Source: Rheum nobile (lineage: Eukaryota; Streptophyta; Magnoliopsida; Caryophyllales; Polygonaceae). Taken from it: DNA of 64,000 nucleotides. The position numbers and the translations under genes are program-made. Within the stretch, counting starts at the first letter, position 1, and the number at the start of each line of letters is the position of its first letter. Positions 49,851 to 62,891 of this stretch are shown here, piece after piece. The stretch spans positions 2,170,001 through 2,234,000 of the forward strand of contig WOAB01000761.1 in the NCBI GenBank assembly GCA_027886185.1, given 5' to 3'. Under the pieces are notes generated by a model, which worked only from the letters and a program-made list of their open reading frames with translations, searched no databases and had not been told where the DNA came from.

Positions 49851-50869
49851 AGTTTTGTCCCCGTATCTGAGTGCACTTCTGGAGAGTCCTAGAACGCATG
49901 AACCTACACAAAGCAATTTATAGAAATGAAGCACCAACAAATACTCAAAGCTAGAAAGAAGGAAATATTAGAGCAAACCTTCCTACATCTATATGTTGTC
50001 ACACATAGATGTTGACAGGCCTAGATAGGAGTGGTGGAAGAATTCCAAGGCTGAGAAGTGCTAATAGACTTCCTCATTTGCAAGGTCCGATACACTTAAT
50101 TATTGTAATGAAGGACATCTTCTATGGGAGGTCCACTCACAAAACACTACATCTCAACAAACGAAGCAAGGCAGGATTTAAACTACCTATAAACTTGGAG
50201 ATTACATACCTCTCGGGAAAGTAGATCCTGGATTTGAAAATAAGTTGTTAAGCTCCTTGTAGAACTCATCAAGTGCTCAAACACCTTTGCCCGATGCGAT
50301 CCAATTGGACTTGGAAGCGCTAACCATAGTCCTCAGTGACAATTTCTTCCAAAGGCTTCTTTGAGATATTTCCAAGTGTTGCTAGAAGGATACCCCAAAT
50401 AGGCACACTCTTCTTTATCTTCCTTCCACCAAGAATAGGCGGATTCAAAAATTGGTTAGTGGCAATGGCCACTCTTTGCACGTTGGTGAAGCCATGGAAA
50501 TGAAAGACATATTCGGTCTTGGTTTCCCAATCCATGTAAGCCTCAACATCGGAAGTACCAGCGAACAGTTGGATAGTGAGCTTGACACCATGGTGGTGCT
50601 CCAATTCTTGTGTCCTCTCATGATCATCAAAAGCATAGACACAATTGTCATATGGCTGGCCCCTTGGTAGTATTCCCCGAAAATAAACTCTCTCACGTGG
50701 GGCTTGAGGAATTTGTGGCACATGGTGCGGCATCATCAAAAGAGCAGTCGAGGCTTGGTAAGGGGTTTGCGTAGAGCGCCCTTGTTAGGGAGTCCATGAT
50801 GATTGGTCTAGCTGAGAGTGGCGAGAGGAAAGCCTCTCGTGAGGATCGTCATAGGTGCCAATGGTCCGG
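49851..50869 (-). pseudogene. I-family gag remnant
   Basis: The minus-strand frame 50739-50320 contains ERVYFRGILPRGQPYDN, the gag entry block HHHGVKLTIQLFAGTSDVEA and YMDWETKTEYVFHFHGFTNV, homologous to G and H gag. Frame is lost after VAIATNQF. From 50300 down to 49851 only traces remain, for example HSDTGTKLFKGGEDDVT, which matches the G/H tail just before the polypurine tract. Upstream gag is cut at 50869 by the C-family LTR. Confidence 0.78.
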
Positions 50870-52007
50870 TGATGCGTCCCTATCTCCGAATGCCGACACG
50901 AGTGTCGTGATGGCAAGGATCTAGATCTTCTACTGAGTCGCTCGCTGGGCTTCGAAGGCCTTCCGTGAAAACCTTGGCTTTGGCCTTGTTGAATTGCACG
51001 AATGGCTTCAAATGGCATCGGCGTGAACGGTAACTTTAGAGATTTACTGACACGAGAGGAACTTGGGACGACGACGAAGGGAACCCGGTGACACAGGGAC
51101 TGGGTTCGCTGGTGACGGCGAGAGGAGACCCGGTGACACAGTGAGTGGGTTCGTTGGCAACGGCGAGGATGGTGGGTCTCGCGATGGAGTTGGGGTTGAA
51201 GCAGCATCAACGATGTTGAATCCAGTGACACTGGAGTGGGTTCGTGGGCGACGACGAGAGCGAAGGGTGTAGCGATGGTGTTGGTGATTTGATGGATCGA
51301 TGGATGGGCTCAATGGGTTGAGCGATGGCCGTAGCGTCGATAGCGGAGGGGATAGACTCGATTGGATCGAGTGGGTGCCGTAGCGTCGGCGGCGGAGGAA
51401 GGAGGTGAGAAAAGAGAGGTGTTTGGGTGACGCCGATCTAAGTTTGGAGGCAAATGGCACTCAACAAAGACTTAGATTCAAAGGGTAGCGTAACCTTGTT
51501 ACAAAGTCCGAGATGGCCTTATATAGGCATGCGGCCTCGGATGGGCCGAGTCAAATGCAATGGGCTAGCCCACTATGCAATAGTGGGCACACACCTGAAA
51601 TAGAACTTACTAAAATTAGACATACTAAAAGTAGAAAGTACTAAAAAGGGAAAGTGTTCAAAAATGCAAAGAAATACATCAAATAAACCTCTAAACCCTA
51701 AAGTAGCCCAATGCCAGCACTTGGGCCCTTGCGATGCTTCGGCGACGGCGACAGACGCGGCGATGAAGGCCCTGGGGTGGCGCGCTCGGGCGCGAGTGCG
51801 GCACTGGCCTGACTTAGGCTTCTTGAGGTCCCTCTAATTTAGTGCTCGAGCCAGACATGGAAGTGCCCGACTGGATGTCATCTTGGCCTTGTATGGTGGC
51901 GAGGAGCCTTAGGGTAGGCACGGCTTTGAGTGTGCCTTGGCTGGCCACTAGGCGCGTGACCAGGGATTGGGTGGCCCTTGCAATGGCCTTGGCACGAGCC
52001 CTTGGCA
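50870..52007 (-). repeat. C-family LTR, nearly complete (minus)
   Basis: Homologous along its length to the K LTR at 59956-61127, and ends GGGACGCATCA at 50870 inside the I gag frame. The other terminus (about 110 bp beyond GGCACGAGCCC) is missing; sequence changes abruptly near 52007. Confidence 0.85.
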
Positions 52008-52640
52008 TATAATCAACTAAGGATACCTCTTGTGCAAACCAAAGCAATTGAACTCCATTGATGCGTAGGAAAAGCTTGAGTATCTAATTGTTGATTAAGT
52101 TCCGATTATTGTCCTCTTTGTTTTAGCTTTGTTAATTTGTTAATTTGTCCTCTGAATCAAAAACAAAAAAAACAAAAAAAAGAAGCAAAAGAAACCGGAA
52201 GAGTCAAGCCTATAACAACAAAGAAAAAGACTAAGGCTTGTAAAAGTGGTTTGTTGAAAACTTTGAAATCTTTACATTGAAGTTGTGATTCTCCTTGCGA
52301 TTGAAAGTGTTTGTAGAGCTTGGCCTTTGTACTTAATTCGGACTACTTGTTCAATCAACTTGTGTAAAGATACAACAAGGCTAAGTACTTGCGAAAGTGG
52401 TGTGACAATTGTGGACATAGCACAAGAGTTAGCTAAGGTTGTGGTGCACTTTAAATTTGTCTTTAAGAGTCACTTTGTGCATTTAGGAAGCCCTACCTCA
52501 GCTGGATTAGAGAGCTTGTAAAGCTACGAATTTTTTGAGACTTAAATCAAATTTTTGTAGCTTGCTTACTAGCTCTAGAGATCATTGTTGTCTTCTATCT
52601 TGTGGGGCTGTTGTGTGGGATTTCTCTTGTGTAGGAAACC
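52008..52640 (+). other. J leader
   Basis: An AT-rich leader with an A-rich tract at 52148-52215 like the Aut leader. No gene and no primer site, so the J 5' LTR has been lost. Confidence 0.6.
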
Positions 52641-55015
52641 ATGGTGAGATCTAAGGACAAGAATGTGGCTTCGGATGATCCCAAGGAGGACTCGGCTATC
52701 ACATTGGAGACCTTGCTCTTGGCCATTCAATCCTCCAAGGAAGAAGCCGATGAACGTGCTCGCCAACACTTGCAAGCCATGCGAGACGAGCAAGCTGCAT
52801 TCATGAGGGCCATGGAGGAGAAGTGGAACCATGCCCACAGCCCTTCACCAAGCCAAGACGCAACCCAAGGGACCGGCACACAAGGCACACAAGTGACCGT
52901 GCCACTCCTCGGCACTCAAGGCACACAAGTGACTGTGCCCCTCCTTTCTCAACACTTGGCGGGTGTGTCACTACATGAAAGCTTCCACCACCCAACACCA
53001 CTAGTTGCCACTTCAAGGGAAGACCTTGGTTCAAGTTCTAACCTTCCTTCTCCATTTATCACTCCTATTATCACTAGTATGCCACCTTTGCACACTAACT
53101 TGGCAGGTCCAAGCACAAGGTTTAGAGAGGAGCCGAGAGGAGCACCATATGAGTTTCCTAGATACCAAGATCTGAGAAGGAGGATGGCTGGGCGTGGAGG
53201 CATGGGCCGCGGCTACAATCAAGGAGGAAGGATGCCCTACATGCCACAAAGAGGCGTCGGGGGATATGAAGAGGAGTTTGCCGACGCCTACGAGCAACCA
53301 CGACCCTATGGCATAAAATTGTAGGTACAATCCTTTGGCTCTCATTGTGATTCGGAAATCTATCTTGACTGGGAGCAAAAGACCGAGCAGATTTTTCGGT
53401 ACTATAACTACTCGGAAGCTCAACGAGTAGCTATAGCGACCATCAAGTTTGAGGGCTTTGCTTACCAATGGTGGCTTGGGGATCAAGAGGAACGAGAGTA
53501 CCTTGGAAACCCTCAAATCACCACTTGGCGAGAGCTCAAACAAGCTCTTCGAAATAGATTTGTCCCGGAAGATTATTCGGAAAGGGTTCATGAAAGGTTG
53601 GAGCAATTAGAACAAGGAAGTAAGACCCCGGATGAATTCTATATGGAACTAAAGACCTTGGTTTTTAGGTCTGGACTTAGAGTTCCCAAGGGCTATCTTA
53701 TTTCTAAGTTTGTTAATAACCTTAGCCCTGAACTCTGAGCCACCGTGAGCAAGCAACATTTCTCTAGAGGGACACCTATGGAAGAAGTGCTTCATTATAC
53801 TAACCGTATATATAAAGCACTCCATTCAAGGCGCCCCCAAACCCATAGCTCACGGCCATGGAAAAATGCATCAAGTGGTTCCAAGGGGCCACAACCTATG
53901 CCAAGGCGCTTAGAACCTACTAGGAGTGACAACTCAAGTCAGCCTAGAAGAGAGGTACCTACTCAAGTTCAAACCCAAAGAAAAGAGGGAGAGAACCGAG
54001 CTAGGGACCTTAAATGTTTTAAGTGCCTAGGTAGATGCCATTTTGCCAAGGATTGCCCCTCAAAAAGGCAAGTTCTTCTTAACACTCAAGGGGACTATGA
54101 GTCTGAGGATGAGTGTGAAGAGGAAATTGTTGAGAATGAGGAGGATTTAGAGGAGATGCATGTCATGGCAGCACAAGGAGATTGTTTTGTGGCTAAGAAG
54201 GTTTTAATAGCCTCGGATGGTCCGAGTGTGCCTAGTCAACGAGAGACTATCTTTCACACTAGGTGCACTATTAAGGGGAAAGTGTGTAGTGTAATAATTG
54301 ACGGAGGGTCATGTTATAACATTCTTGACCAAGAAGTAGTAGAAAGATTCAATCTAGCTACTACTCCTCATCCACAACCTTACACGCTTTGTTGGCTGAA
54401 TTCCAACACTCCTCTTAAGGTCAAGGATCAAGTCACAATTCAGTTTTTCATAGGGGGACTTGAAGATGAGGTCGTGTGTGATGTACTTCCCATGACCGCA
54501 TGTCATCTCCTCCTAGGAAGTCCCTGGCAATTTGATAGGGGCGTGGTTCATCATGGAGTGACAAATGAGTATTCTTTTATCATGAATGGTAAGAGGATCA
54601 CTCTCCACCCTTTGTCACCCCATGAAATCATGTCCGATCATGTGGCTAGAGAGCAAAGGAAGGCCAGACAACAAATAGAGCAAAACAAAGGTAAAAAGAT
54701 GGCAATTGGAAGCAAAGGTGGTGCTTCTCATCATATGCTCTTGGCCAAGCCTCTTATGCCTCAATTCATTGCATGCCCTGACCTTCCATTGCATTTTATG
54801 AGACTAACCCTATTAATGAAAAGGTTGTGGTGTTGCATAGAGTTTCTAGTGGTTTTATTGCAGGTCAAGAAGGCAAGCACATCAAAGGCTCAAAGCTGCA
54901 GTCCGAGATGGTCCCATTTGAGCCAGGAGAGGGAGGTGCCCCACATGAGGATAGATATTGCGTGGAAGGAGATGAAGACCTTGACAAGCTGGATTCGAGG
55001 TCGAATCCCTTTTAA
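52641..55015 (+). pseudogene. Element J gag-protease polyprotein, broken
   Basis: ATG at 52641 (MVRSKDKNVASDDPKEDSAI) starts a frame with two in-frame stops, TAG 53322-53324 and TGA 53736-53738. Order: a coiled-coil-like N-terminus; a duplicated TQGTQVTVPLL motif; a Gly/Arg/Tyr-rich part (GRGGMGRGYNQGGRMPYMPQ); gag core (EGFAYQWWLGDQEEREYLGN, ITTWRELKQALRNRFVPEDY); CCHC knuckle CFKCLGRCHFAKDC; and protease IIDGGSCYNILDQ with HLLLGSPWQFDRGV. A frame change near 54780 follows, then an unassigned tail ending LDSRSNPF before the polypurine tract. RT, RNase H and integrase are absent. Confidence 0.85.
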
Positions 55016-55026
55016 GAGAGGGAGGA
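55012..55026 (+). other. Polypurine tract of J
   Basis: TTAAGAGAGGGAGGA directly before the 3' LTR. Confidence 0.75.
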
Positions 55027-56039
55027 TGATGTGACCATGCCTATGCCTAGTGAAGAGCCCGAGCCACATGAACTGCCAATGTCTAACGCCGACGCCACGT
55101 CCAATCCTAGCTCACCTAGCGCCGCGCCGAGCAATGCACGGGACACGGCGACTTCGCCCGGCAAAGCTCGACTTCCCTCGGACACCCCGACACCCACAAC
55201 ACCTATGACACCACCTAAGACCATTGGGGTCCCCAGCGCCGAGCCATTTGACCAATTGCCGAGCCCAAGGTCTTGCCCTAGATTTGCGGCCGCACATGGA
55301 GAGGAGAGCAAGGCTTAGCCCTTACCTGGCGTTATCACCCGAGCCCGAGCTCGCCAACTACACCACTAGCTCCAGGGAGGCCTATTGAGCATGGGAGCGC
55401 CGAGCCAACATGATCAGGGCTCGGTCACTTGCATTGTGGCCTTGCCCGGGATTCTCGGCGCCACACAACGGCCGGCTTGACACCCAAGGGCTGGCCCATG
55501 TGTTGTCGGTTGATTTCTTATTAGTTTTAGTGGATTTAAGACATTTTAATTAAACATTTTAATTCCCTAAAATGCCCGCTAAAGCATGTTGGTTAGTGGG
55601 GCGGATTATTAGCTTAGTGGTGTAATTTTCTTGTTTTCTTTTAATTCCCTAAAATCTCTTTGTAGCCTATATGGGGCAAACACATCTGAGGTTGTTGGAC
55701 ACGTTGAATATTGAATCAAAGTTGCAGCATTTCAGTTCTTAAAACTCTCTCTTTCATCTTGTCATTCGTGAGTAAGATCGAGTGATTTTGATCAGTTTTG
55801 TGAGTGTGTTACATCTCGGAAAGCCTATCATCGTTTCTCTTGGTTGAGTGCGTTATATCTCAACCTTGTGAGGCGCCTATCCAGCAAACCATATCCCATC
55901 AAAGATCGCCATCCACCCTTGTCATCAACACCTTACCGAGGTCATCTTTGCCCTTGCTCGGTTGGAGTTCTCCAGGTTTCTACATCAAGGAAGAGCAAAT
56001 TCTTACACTGAGGCTACATAGATCTGAGGGCTTAACACC
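55027..56039 (+). repeat. Element J 3' LTR and unresolved right flank
   Basis: Starts TGATGTGACCATGCC at 55027. Near 55327-55365 it encodes GVITRARARQLHH. I cannot place the LTR end: possible ATCA termini lie at about 55909 and 55995, and the following C-family fragment begins near 56040. Confidence 0.65.
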
Positions 56040-56176
56040 TTGTCTTTGGCCTTGTTGAAATTGCACGAATGGCTTCGAATGGCGTCGACGTGAACAGTAA
56101 CTTCAGAGGTTTACTGACACGAGAGGAACTTGGGATAATGGCGAATGGAACCCGATGACAAAGGGACTGGGTTCGC
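56040..56176 (-). repeat. C-family LTR internal fragment (K 3' LTR remnant)
   Basis: Matches 60065-60193 of the K 5' LTR (TTGCACGAATGGCTTCGAATGG, GAACAGTAACTT, GTTTACTGACACGAGAGGAA). It joins the K protease frame directly, so a deletion removed K pol and the start of its 3' LTR. Confidence 0.78.
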
Positions 56177-57719
56177 TGAGCGCATGCGTCATGTCACTGG
56201 GCCTGGCTAGAAGAAGCCTATGCTCGCAGCGGCCTTGCAAATTGGGCATTTGAGGCGTTCTTGTGGCCAAAGTCGGAGACAGAGAGGTACTAGGCTCGGA
56301 ATGCTGGGCACTGGGGTTGTAGTGACCAGTGCTCGAGCCAGAATTTGTGTTGCCTGGCCAGGCCTCACTGAGCCTTGGTTTCCCCTTCTTCGCGGCAGTT
56401 TGCGCGACGCTGGGAGCCTGTAGAGAGGCACTGGGTTGGCTAGGGGTGGCACTCGACTTCTTGGTGCCATTGCCCGAGCCAAACTGAGTGTGGCCAGGAT
56501 TGGGGTCGAGGCGCTTTGGTGGGCCTTGTGGAGACGCCTTGGGCACGGCCTTGGTGGCTTCAATGGCCTTTTGCCTATCTCTCTCGACCTGGTCCTGCAA
56601 TATCTCATGTGGAGACATATGTAAGAGAGTCACGCGCTTCCTGTGGTAGGTAAACACATAGGTGTTTAGATACCCGTCGTGAAGCACGCGATGATCGAAT
56701 TGCCATGGACGCCCAAGCAAAAGATGGGTGGCGTCCATTGCAATCACATCACATAAAATTGTGTCATTGTATTGACCAATGGAAAAGGGTATGAGACACT
56801 GTCGTGAGACAGTGTTACCTGAAGTGGAAGAAATCCATTGTAGGCCGTATGGTTGGGGGTGTGGTGTGGTATCCAAGTTGAAGTGTTTTACCACCTTGTC
56901 GTTGATGATGTTGCAACAACTCCCACCATCAATGATCACACTAAGGGAGGTCGTCTTGAACAAGCACCTCGTGTGGAAGAGGTTCTCTCTTTGATCCACA
57001 AGACTTGCCTCCTTCACCGTGAGGATTCGACGCGTCACTAGGCTCAAGGGTGTGCCCGCATGAAGCGCCGTGGGCTCACAAGCATAGCCCTCCTCGTTGT
57101 CTTCCTCGAAGCCCTCTTCTATGGCCTCTAATGTGTCGTCTTCCTCCTCTTCAATGGATTCGTATCCAGCGGCGGCATTGGAGAAAAGAACCTTCTTGGC
57201 ATTGGGGAAATCTCTCTTGTAATGCCCTCTCCCACCACACTTGAAGCATTCCAAATCGCGCGCGCGTTCGGTGCCCGTTGGGGCCTGTCTGGGTGCGTTG
57301 GCGCGGCTGGACGTTGAGCTCGGCGTCGGGGTCTTGGCATTTCGGCTTTGTCTAGGCGCGGAAGATCCTGTGGCTTGGGAACGCACATTAGTAGAAGGAA
57401 CTTGACTAGAGTTAGAGTCATACCTTCTTTGGCCATAGGCTTGGTAAGGGCCTTGACGCTTATGCACTATTTGGTTGTGAAGTTGCATCACCGTGTGCGT
57501 GAGCGTGTTGAGGTCCTTGATTGGGAGGATCTCCAATTGGTCTCGAATGTTGGTGTTTAGACCACTCAAAAACTTCGTCCTCAAGGTGGAAGGAGCCACG
57601 CTTATGGACGCTTTGTAGTACATATCCTCAAGCTGCGAGAAGAACTCAAGGGGTGTCTTCGAACCTTGTCTCGCCATGGCAATGTCAAGGCGCATTTGGT
57701 TCTTGTAATCCTGGGGCAC
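56103..57719 (-). pseudogene. Element K gag C-terminus / protease
   Basis: A 538-codon minus frame. It includes the end of the gag core (YVPQDYKNQMRLDIAMARQ, TPLEFFSQLEDMYYKASI) and a CCHC knuckle CFKCGGRGHYKRDF whose last Cys is Phe. Acidic spacer and protease IIDGGSCCNIINDKV with HLLLGRPWQFDHRV follow, then a long Pro/Ser/Thr linker and the pre-RT HRLLLARPSDMTHALSEPS. The last codons are LTR-derived (SQVPLVSVNL) because of the deletion at about 56176. It is the closest relative in the window of the E protease ORF. Confidence 0.87.
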
Positions 57720-57734
57720 GTACTTGAGTTGGTG

Positions 57735-58178
57735 TCATTCAGTGAGGGGCACCAAATTCCTCCTAATCCGGTCATCCACGAAGCGTTGCCACCAAACCCT
57801 AGCGGCGCCACGGAAGTGGATGGTGGCGGCACTGACATGCTCCTCTTCTGGAATTTGGCAATAGAGCAAAGTGTACTCCGTGGCCTGCAACCATTCAAGA
57901 AAAATTGAAGGGTTGTATTCACCAAGATAGAAATCAGTTTTTACCTTGACTGTGTGGCGATTGAGCTTGGGGCGGCGGCCTGGGGCACTCGTTGCAAACA
58001 CGGCGCTGGGATGTCCAAGGAGGCATATTGGTGGCCTTGGGCCTATGGAAACTAAGCATGCCCCAGTTGGTGCCTTCTTGCGCCTCCGTTGCCGCGATCG
58101 TCGCCAAACGGGGCCTGTTGCTCCATTCCCTGGGCGCGTCGGCGGAGCTGGTGTCCTGGATGAGGCGCGACACGACAA
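57735..58178 (-). pseudogene. Element K gag core, first half
   Basis: Minus frame with TVKVKTDFYLGEYNPSIFLE, then WLQATEYTLLYCQI and AATIHFRGAARVWWQRFVDD, the first half of the gag core. It ends at an in-frame TGA (57737-57735) after VPLTE; the same frame continues at 57719. A frameshift separates it from the N-terminus at 58052-59005. Confidence 0.85.
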
Positions 58179-59005
58179 ACATCATAAGGCATGTCATGCC
58201 TCCTCTCCATGTGATCGCGCCTGTCGTAGCCAGCTTGGGCCATGTTTGCGCCTTGGGGGAGCCTTGGCGGAGGGATCCAATCGGCGGGGCGGTCTTGCAA
58301 CTCCATGGGATCGCCAAGAGGGGGATGAAAGTTCCCTGGGTTGATCATTCCAGAGTCCTCCATTTCCTCATCATCAAACTCCTCAAACTCATCTTGGTGG
58401 AGAGGAGTGTGGGAGAAGTATCCATCCGAGCCATAGCGAGGGGTTCTCGCACTTTGGTGGCCTAGATGGTCTTCCACGTTGAATGGGACTGGGGTGGGGG
58501 CGACAGGCCTTTGAGCGCCTCCATGGCCTCTATTGCGTCGAGCTAGCCGGCGGTGGTGACTTGTTTCGTGCCCGGATGTGTGGACGCGGGTGTCGCGAGG
58601 CGTTGTGGAAGGCATACGGCGTTGTCTGGCCCTATCGGCTGCATACCTGTCATCAAACACATAAGGTTCAGAATATATACCTTGGGAGTCGTTGGCCTCA
58701 TCGTCGTTGGTGTCGGAGCCCAGCGGTTGGACACTGGGCACGTAGCGCGCCCGAGGTGACACATGGCCTTGCCAGCTCTCGATCACGGACTGGATCCGGT
58801 TGAGGCGCGGCTGTTGTTGAGATGTTGAAGGCATGTGTCCTTTGCCCTTGTCTTGACGCATTGTGCTTGGGCCGTCCACGGTGGGGCGAGGCAAGCCCGC
58901 TGCGTCTGTCTGGGCTAGAGGTTGGGGCACCGACTTCTCACATTGTAATTGAGCCACGAGTCTCCTAAGTTCTTGGATCTCCCTTTGCTCAGCCGAGAGT
59001 TCCAA
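58052..59005 (-). pseudogene. Element K gag N-terminus
   Basis: The minus-strand ATG at 59005 (MELSAEQREIQELRRLVAQL) starts a leucine-rich coiled-coil-like segment, then Arg/Gln/Pro-rich and acidic regions (DEFEEFDDEEMEDSG). The frame is lost after about 58180, where the gag core continues in another frame. Confidence 0.8.
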
Positions 59006-59955
59006 AAGGGGGTCTTGTTGTGGAGGGTTGTCGAGTGGGACAACCTCATGTTGAACGATGTCTTGGGGTGGGGGATGTTGTTGCCATCTCCTTGGCCACT
59101 ACCACCGGTGGGCGCCGTGAGGCTACCTATCACAATATGTGCAGTCATCGGAGTAAAAACGAACAAAGACAATAAAACCAAAGAGCAAGCAAGCACTTAG
59201 CAAGTAACAAGTGTTCACGTAAGAAGGCTAGGTCTTTTGGCCGTGAGGGTGGCTTAAGGCAAGCAAAGCAAGTGTGATATGCACGCACAAAAGCAAACGA
59301 AACCAATAGATTAATTCCTTAAGCTCTTACGTAAACAACACAAGCACACAAGTCACACCTTCAAGCGTGAACCTAGACGGTGGAGGGGTAAGAGATGAGC
59401 CTAGCTGGTGAGGGAAGAAGGTTGCCTTATTTTGGCTTTCCTTTTTTTTTTTTGGAATTAGTCGAGTCTTTTTTTTCTTTTTTTTAATCGACTTTGACTT
59501 TTGAAATTTGAATTTCAAATCCGATATCTTGCTTTGACTTTTGATTGATCGGATAAGATTTGTAACAAGCAAATTAAAAATAACACGGCTAAGTAACAAT
59601 TAAGAAAGAAATCACGAGATTTACGTGATAGGAGAGAGAAGATTTGATGCAGATTTATAACGGCCACAACAAGAAGATATGCAAGATATGATTAGCGAAA
59701 TTTAAGCAATCAATTAAGCCAATCAATCAATTAATTACGGCCGATGTCATGCAAAGCAAATCACACAATTTTCGCTAGGGGATCAAGCAATTAATCGGTC
59801 AAGAGATTCTCTTGGAACACCGAATGGACAAGCATGTGTTTGAAGAAAATTTTGAGTAACAATGGCGGAAGCAAGAATGATGGGGAAGAAAATAAAAGGT
59901 GAACAAATGACAACTTGACAAGCGACTTACAAGATCAAAGGCTCTGATACCAGTT
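59006..59955 (-). other. Element K leader and primer-binding site
   Basis: The complement of 59940-59955 reads ACTGGTATCAGAGCC, the initiator-Met primer site two bases from the LTR. The leader is AT-rich with T runs (59441-59486). No gene is seen. Confidence 0.8.
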
Positions 59956-61127
59956 GATGCATCCCTATCTCCGAATGCCGGCACGAGTGTCGTGATGGCA
60001 AGGATCTAGATCTTGTACTGAGTCGCTCGCTGGGCTTCGAAGGCCTGCCATGGAAACCTTGGCTTTGGCCTTGTTGAATTGCACGAATGGCTTCGAATGG
60101 CATCGGTGTGAACAGTAACTTTAGAGGTTTACTGACACGAGAGGAACTTGGGACGACGGCGAAGGGAACCCGGTGACACAGGGACTGGGTTCGCTGGCGA
60201 CGGCGAGAGGAGACCCGGTGACACAGTGAGTGGGTTTGTTGGCAATGGCAAGGATGGTGGGTCTCGCGATGGAGTTGGGGTTGAAGCGGCGTCGGCGATG
60301 TTGAACCCAGTGACACTGGAGTGGGTTCGTGGGCGACGGCGAGAGCGAAGGGTGTAGCGATGGTGTTGGTGATTCGATGGATCGATGGATGGGCTCAATG
60401 GGTTGAGCGATGGCCGTAGCGTCGGCAGCAGAGGGGATAGACTCGATTGGATCGAGTAGGTGCCGTAGCATCGACGGCGGAGGAAGGAGGTGTGAAAAGA
60501 GAGGTGTTTGGGTGACGCCGATCTAAGGTTGGAGGCAAATGACACTCAACAAAGACTTAGATTCAAAGGGTAGCGTAACCTTGTTACAAAGGCCGAGATG
60601 GCCTTATATAGGCACGCGGCCTCGGATGGGCTGAGTCAAATGCAATGGGCTAGCCCACTATGCAATAGTGGGCACACACCCAAAATATAACTTACTAAAA
60701 AGGTAAAGTGTTCAAAAATGCGAAAAAATACATTAAATAAACCTCTAAACCCTAAAGTAGCCCAATGCCAGCACTTGGGCCTTTGCGATGCTTCGGCGGC
60801 GGCGACAGACGCGGCGATGAAGGCCCTGGGGTGGCGCACTCGGGCACGAGTGTGGCGCTGGCCTGGCTGGCTTCTTGAGGTCCCTCTAATTTAGTGCTCG
60901 AGCCAAACATGGAAGTGCCCGGCTGGATGTCATCTTGGCCTTGTATGGTGGCGAGGAGCCTTAGGGCAGGCGCGGCTTCGGGTGTGCCTTGGCTGGCCAC
61001 TTGCGTGACCAGGGATTGGGTGGCCCTTGCAATGGCCTTGGCACGAGCCCTGGTCACAGGCCCATCACTTCTCAAGCTCATGCCCTCTTCCTCCTCGGTG
61101 GCACTCATGGTGGGTAGGGTCGCATCA
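59956..61127 (-). repeat. Element K 5' LTR (complete C-family LTR)
   Basis: 1,172 bp, TGATGCGACCCTACCCACC...GGGATGCATCA on the minus strand, with both termini present and the primer site adjacent. Near 61010-61060 it encodes GPVTRARAKAIARATQSL on the minus strand. It is the reference copy for fragments at 3680, 50870 and 56040. Confidence 0.92.
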
Positions 61128-62040
61128 TCCGGGCACACCGCACAACAACTCTAGCCCTTGGCGCTCACTTTCCTCGTGCGATGCAGCATTTTGATGCTAT
61201 CTTGCTCCATAATTTTTTTTAATGATCGCCATGGAAAGGAGTGGTTCTCCTTCGGCTTGGTTGGACTCCATTTCCTTGCGACGACCATCTTGCATCGATC
61301 ACCTAAGCAAGGCAATCAAGAAAATAGTTGGGAATAAACCAAGTACCTCACAACAAGGAGGTTAGAACCAATTTTAGGCACCAATTTTCGAGCAAATTTG
61401 AAGGCAAGGTGAAAAGATGCACTCCCTTTTGATGCTATCTTCACAACAACACGTATGCCCAAAGGTGAAAAGATGGCACCAATTTTATAAATGCAATGTT
61501 CGAGCAAATTTGAAGGCAAGGTGAGGCTTGTATGACAGGGATGAAAAGGAATGCACCAAAGTCAACACTAATCATGCAACCTAGGTCCAAATACAATCAA
61601 GACTAAGGGAACTTAGGCTAGACACTTGTGAACACTTAGATTCGTCCATACAAGAAATATACCACAGAAATTTTGGCCTTGCTCGACTTCTTTTTATTGT
61701 TGAGTATGAATTTTTCTAAGCTTGACATTTTCCTATACTTTTGTCAAATCCGAATCATTCTGATCTCATCTTTTCTTTCTTGTCGAGTATGATTATTATT
61801 TTTTACCAACAAATTTTGTATTAAAGACAAGACGACTTATAACTTAAGTTCACGAGAGCACTTAGGAAAATTTATATCACAAAGTAAGAACCAAGCACAC
61901 CTTCGACCAAACTTATATAATAGATTTTAAGTTGCATGAAATAGCATTGATGATGGTGCAACTATGTCATGCAATAAGGTTGGTTTTGGTTCAAGAGAAT
62001 CCGAAGAAATGCAAACACAATACAGGAAGACAATTGGCTT
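61128..62040 (-). other. Leader-like remnant with direct repeats
   Basis: No gene I can support. The complement near 61265-61300 resembles an A/B-type gag start context (GCTTAGGTGATCGATGCAAG). CGAGCAAATTTGAAGGCAAGGTGA occurs at 61388 and 61500, and TTTTGATGCTATCTT at 61190 and 61428. T-rich blocks at 61690-61800 resemble G/H leaders. Confidence 0.45.
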
Positions 62041-62889
62041 TAATATGTCAACTAGTGTAGCGCTCGTGCCGTGCACCGGTGAATACAACTTATTAGTTAG
62101 TAAATGAGTTAACCGAGACAATAATAAATAATAATTCCGAATTGACAAAATTAGACTATAAATTACCAAATTTCATATATAATTTGACACAAAATTAAAT
62201 GTTAATCTATATGAATTCCTTTACAACATAGGACAACTATTGACCATGGTTGGCTTTTTTTGATACATACTTATACAAATATTTAAAATGACGAAAACAA
62301 CATTCTCATTAAAAATTAACTCTTAGTTCCCTTTTGACAAAATTTGATATTTTTAAATTGTATTATTTTAGCGGTTGGTTAATTATAAATTTAGTATGAC
62401 CACAAAAAATTGTATATTTTGTAGAATGGCAATTTTCTTTTACCAATCGTCAATAAATTACCATTAGTTCCCTTTTGTCAAAAAGAAAAGAAGAAAATGC
62501 CTCCAAAATCAAAATAGATGAGAAATGAAGGGATAAATTTTCAAGAGGTAAATTATTTAGTATATTAAATAATTTACAGCCTTATTAAAATATAATGATG
62601 AAACTCATTAAAGATAATGAGCCAATAAATGCTTTTCCATAATTAAGAGGTAGTTATTATTTTCTAAAACCCTACTTTCTTTTCTAATTCACATTGATTG
62701 AACATTGTGCCTGCTTCCATGGAAACCTAAGAGCACATAACTGACTTGAGCTTCAGATGGGCCATAGGGGAGATCTGGTCCTCCTGTTGACTCGTTTTTT
62801 GGTGTAGATTTGTTTGCTGATCAAGTTCTTGGCAAGATCTATCGTCGTCGATTTCCATAATTTTCATGGTACAATTTTATGCTACCACA
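62041..62889 (+). repeat. AT-rich segment ending in a probable LTR 3' end
   Basis: No gene. GCTACCACA at 62889 followed by TTTGGCGCC looks like an LTR-primer-site junction, so at least the right part is probably an LTR. Its left end is not found. GTGTAGCGCTCGTGCCGTGCACCGG at 62052-62076 resembles a common plant transposon terminus. Confidence 0.4.
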
Positions 62890-62891
62890 TT

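Noticed and set aside
55031..55318. 95-codon frame MTMPMPSEEPEPHELPMSNA in the J LTR
   Set aside because: Likely the LTR-overlapping polyprotein tail, not a separate gene; not listed independently.
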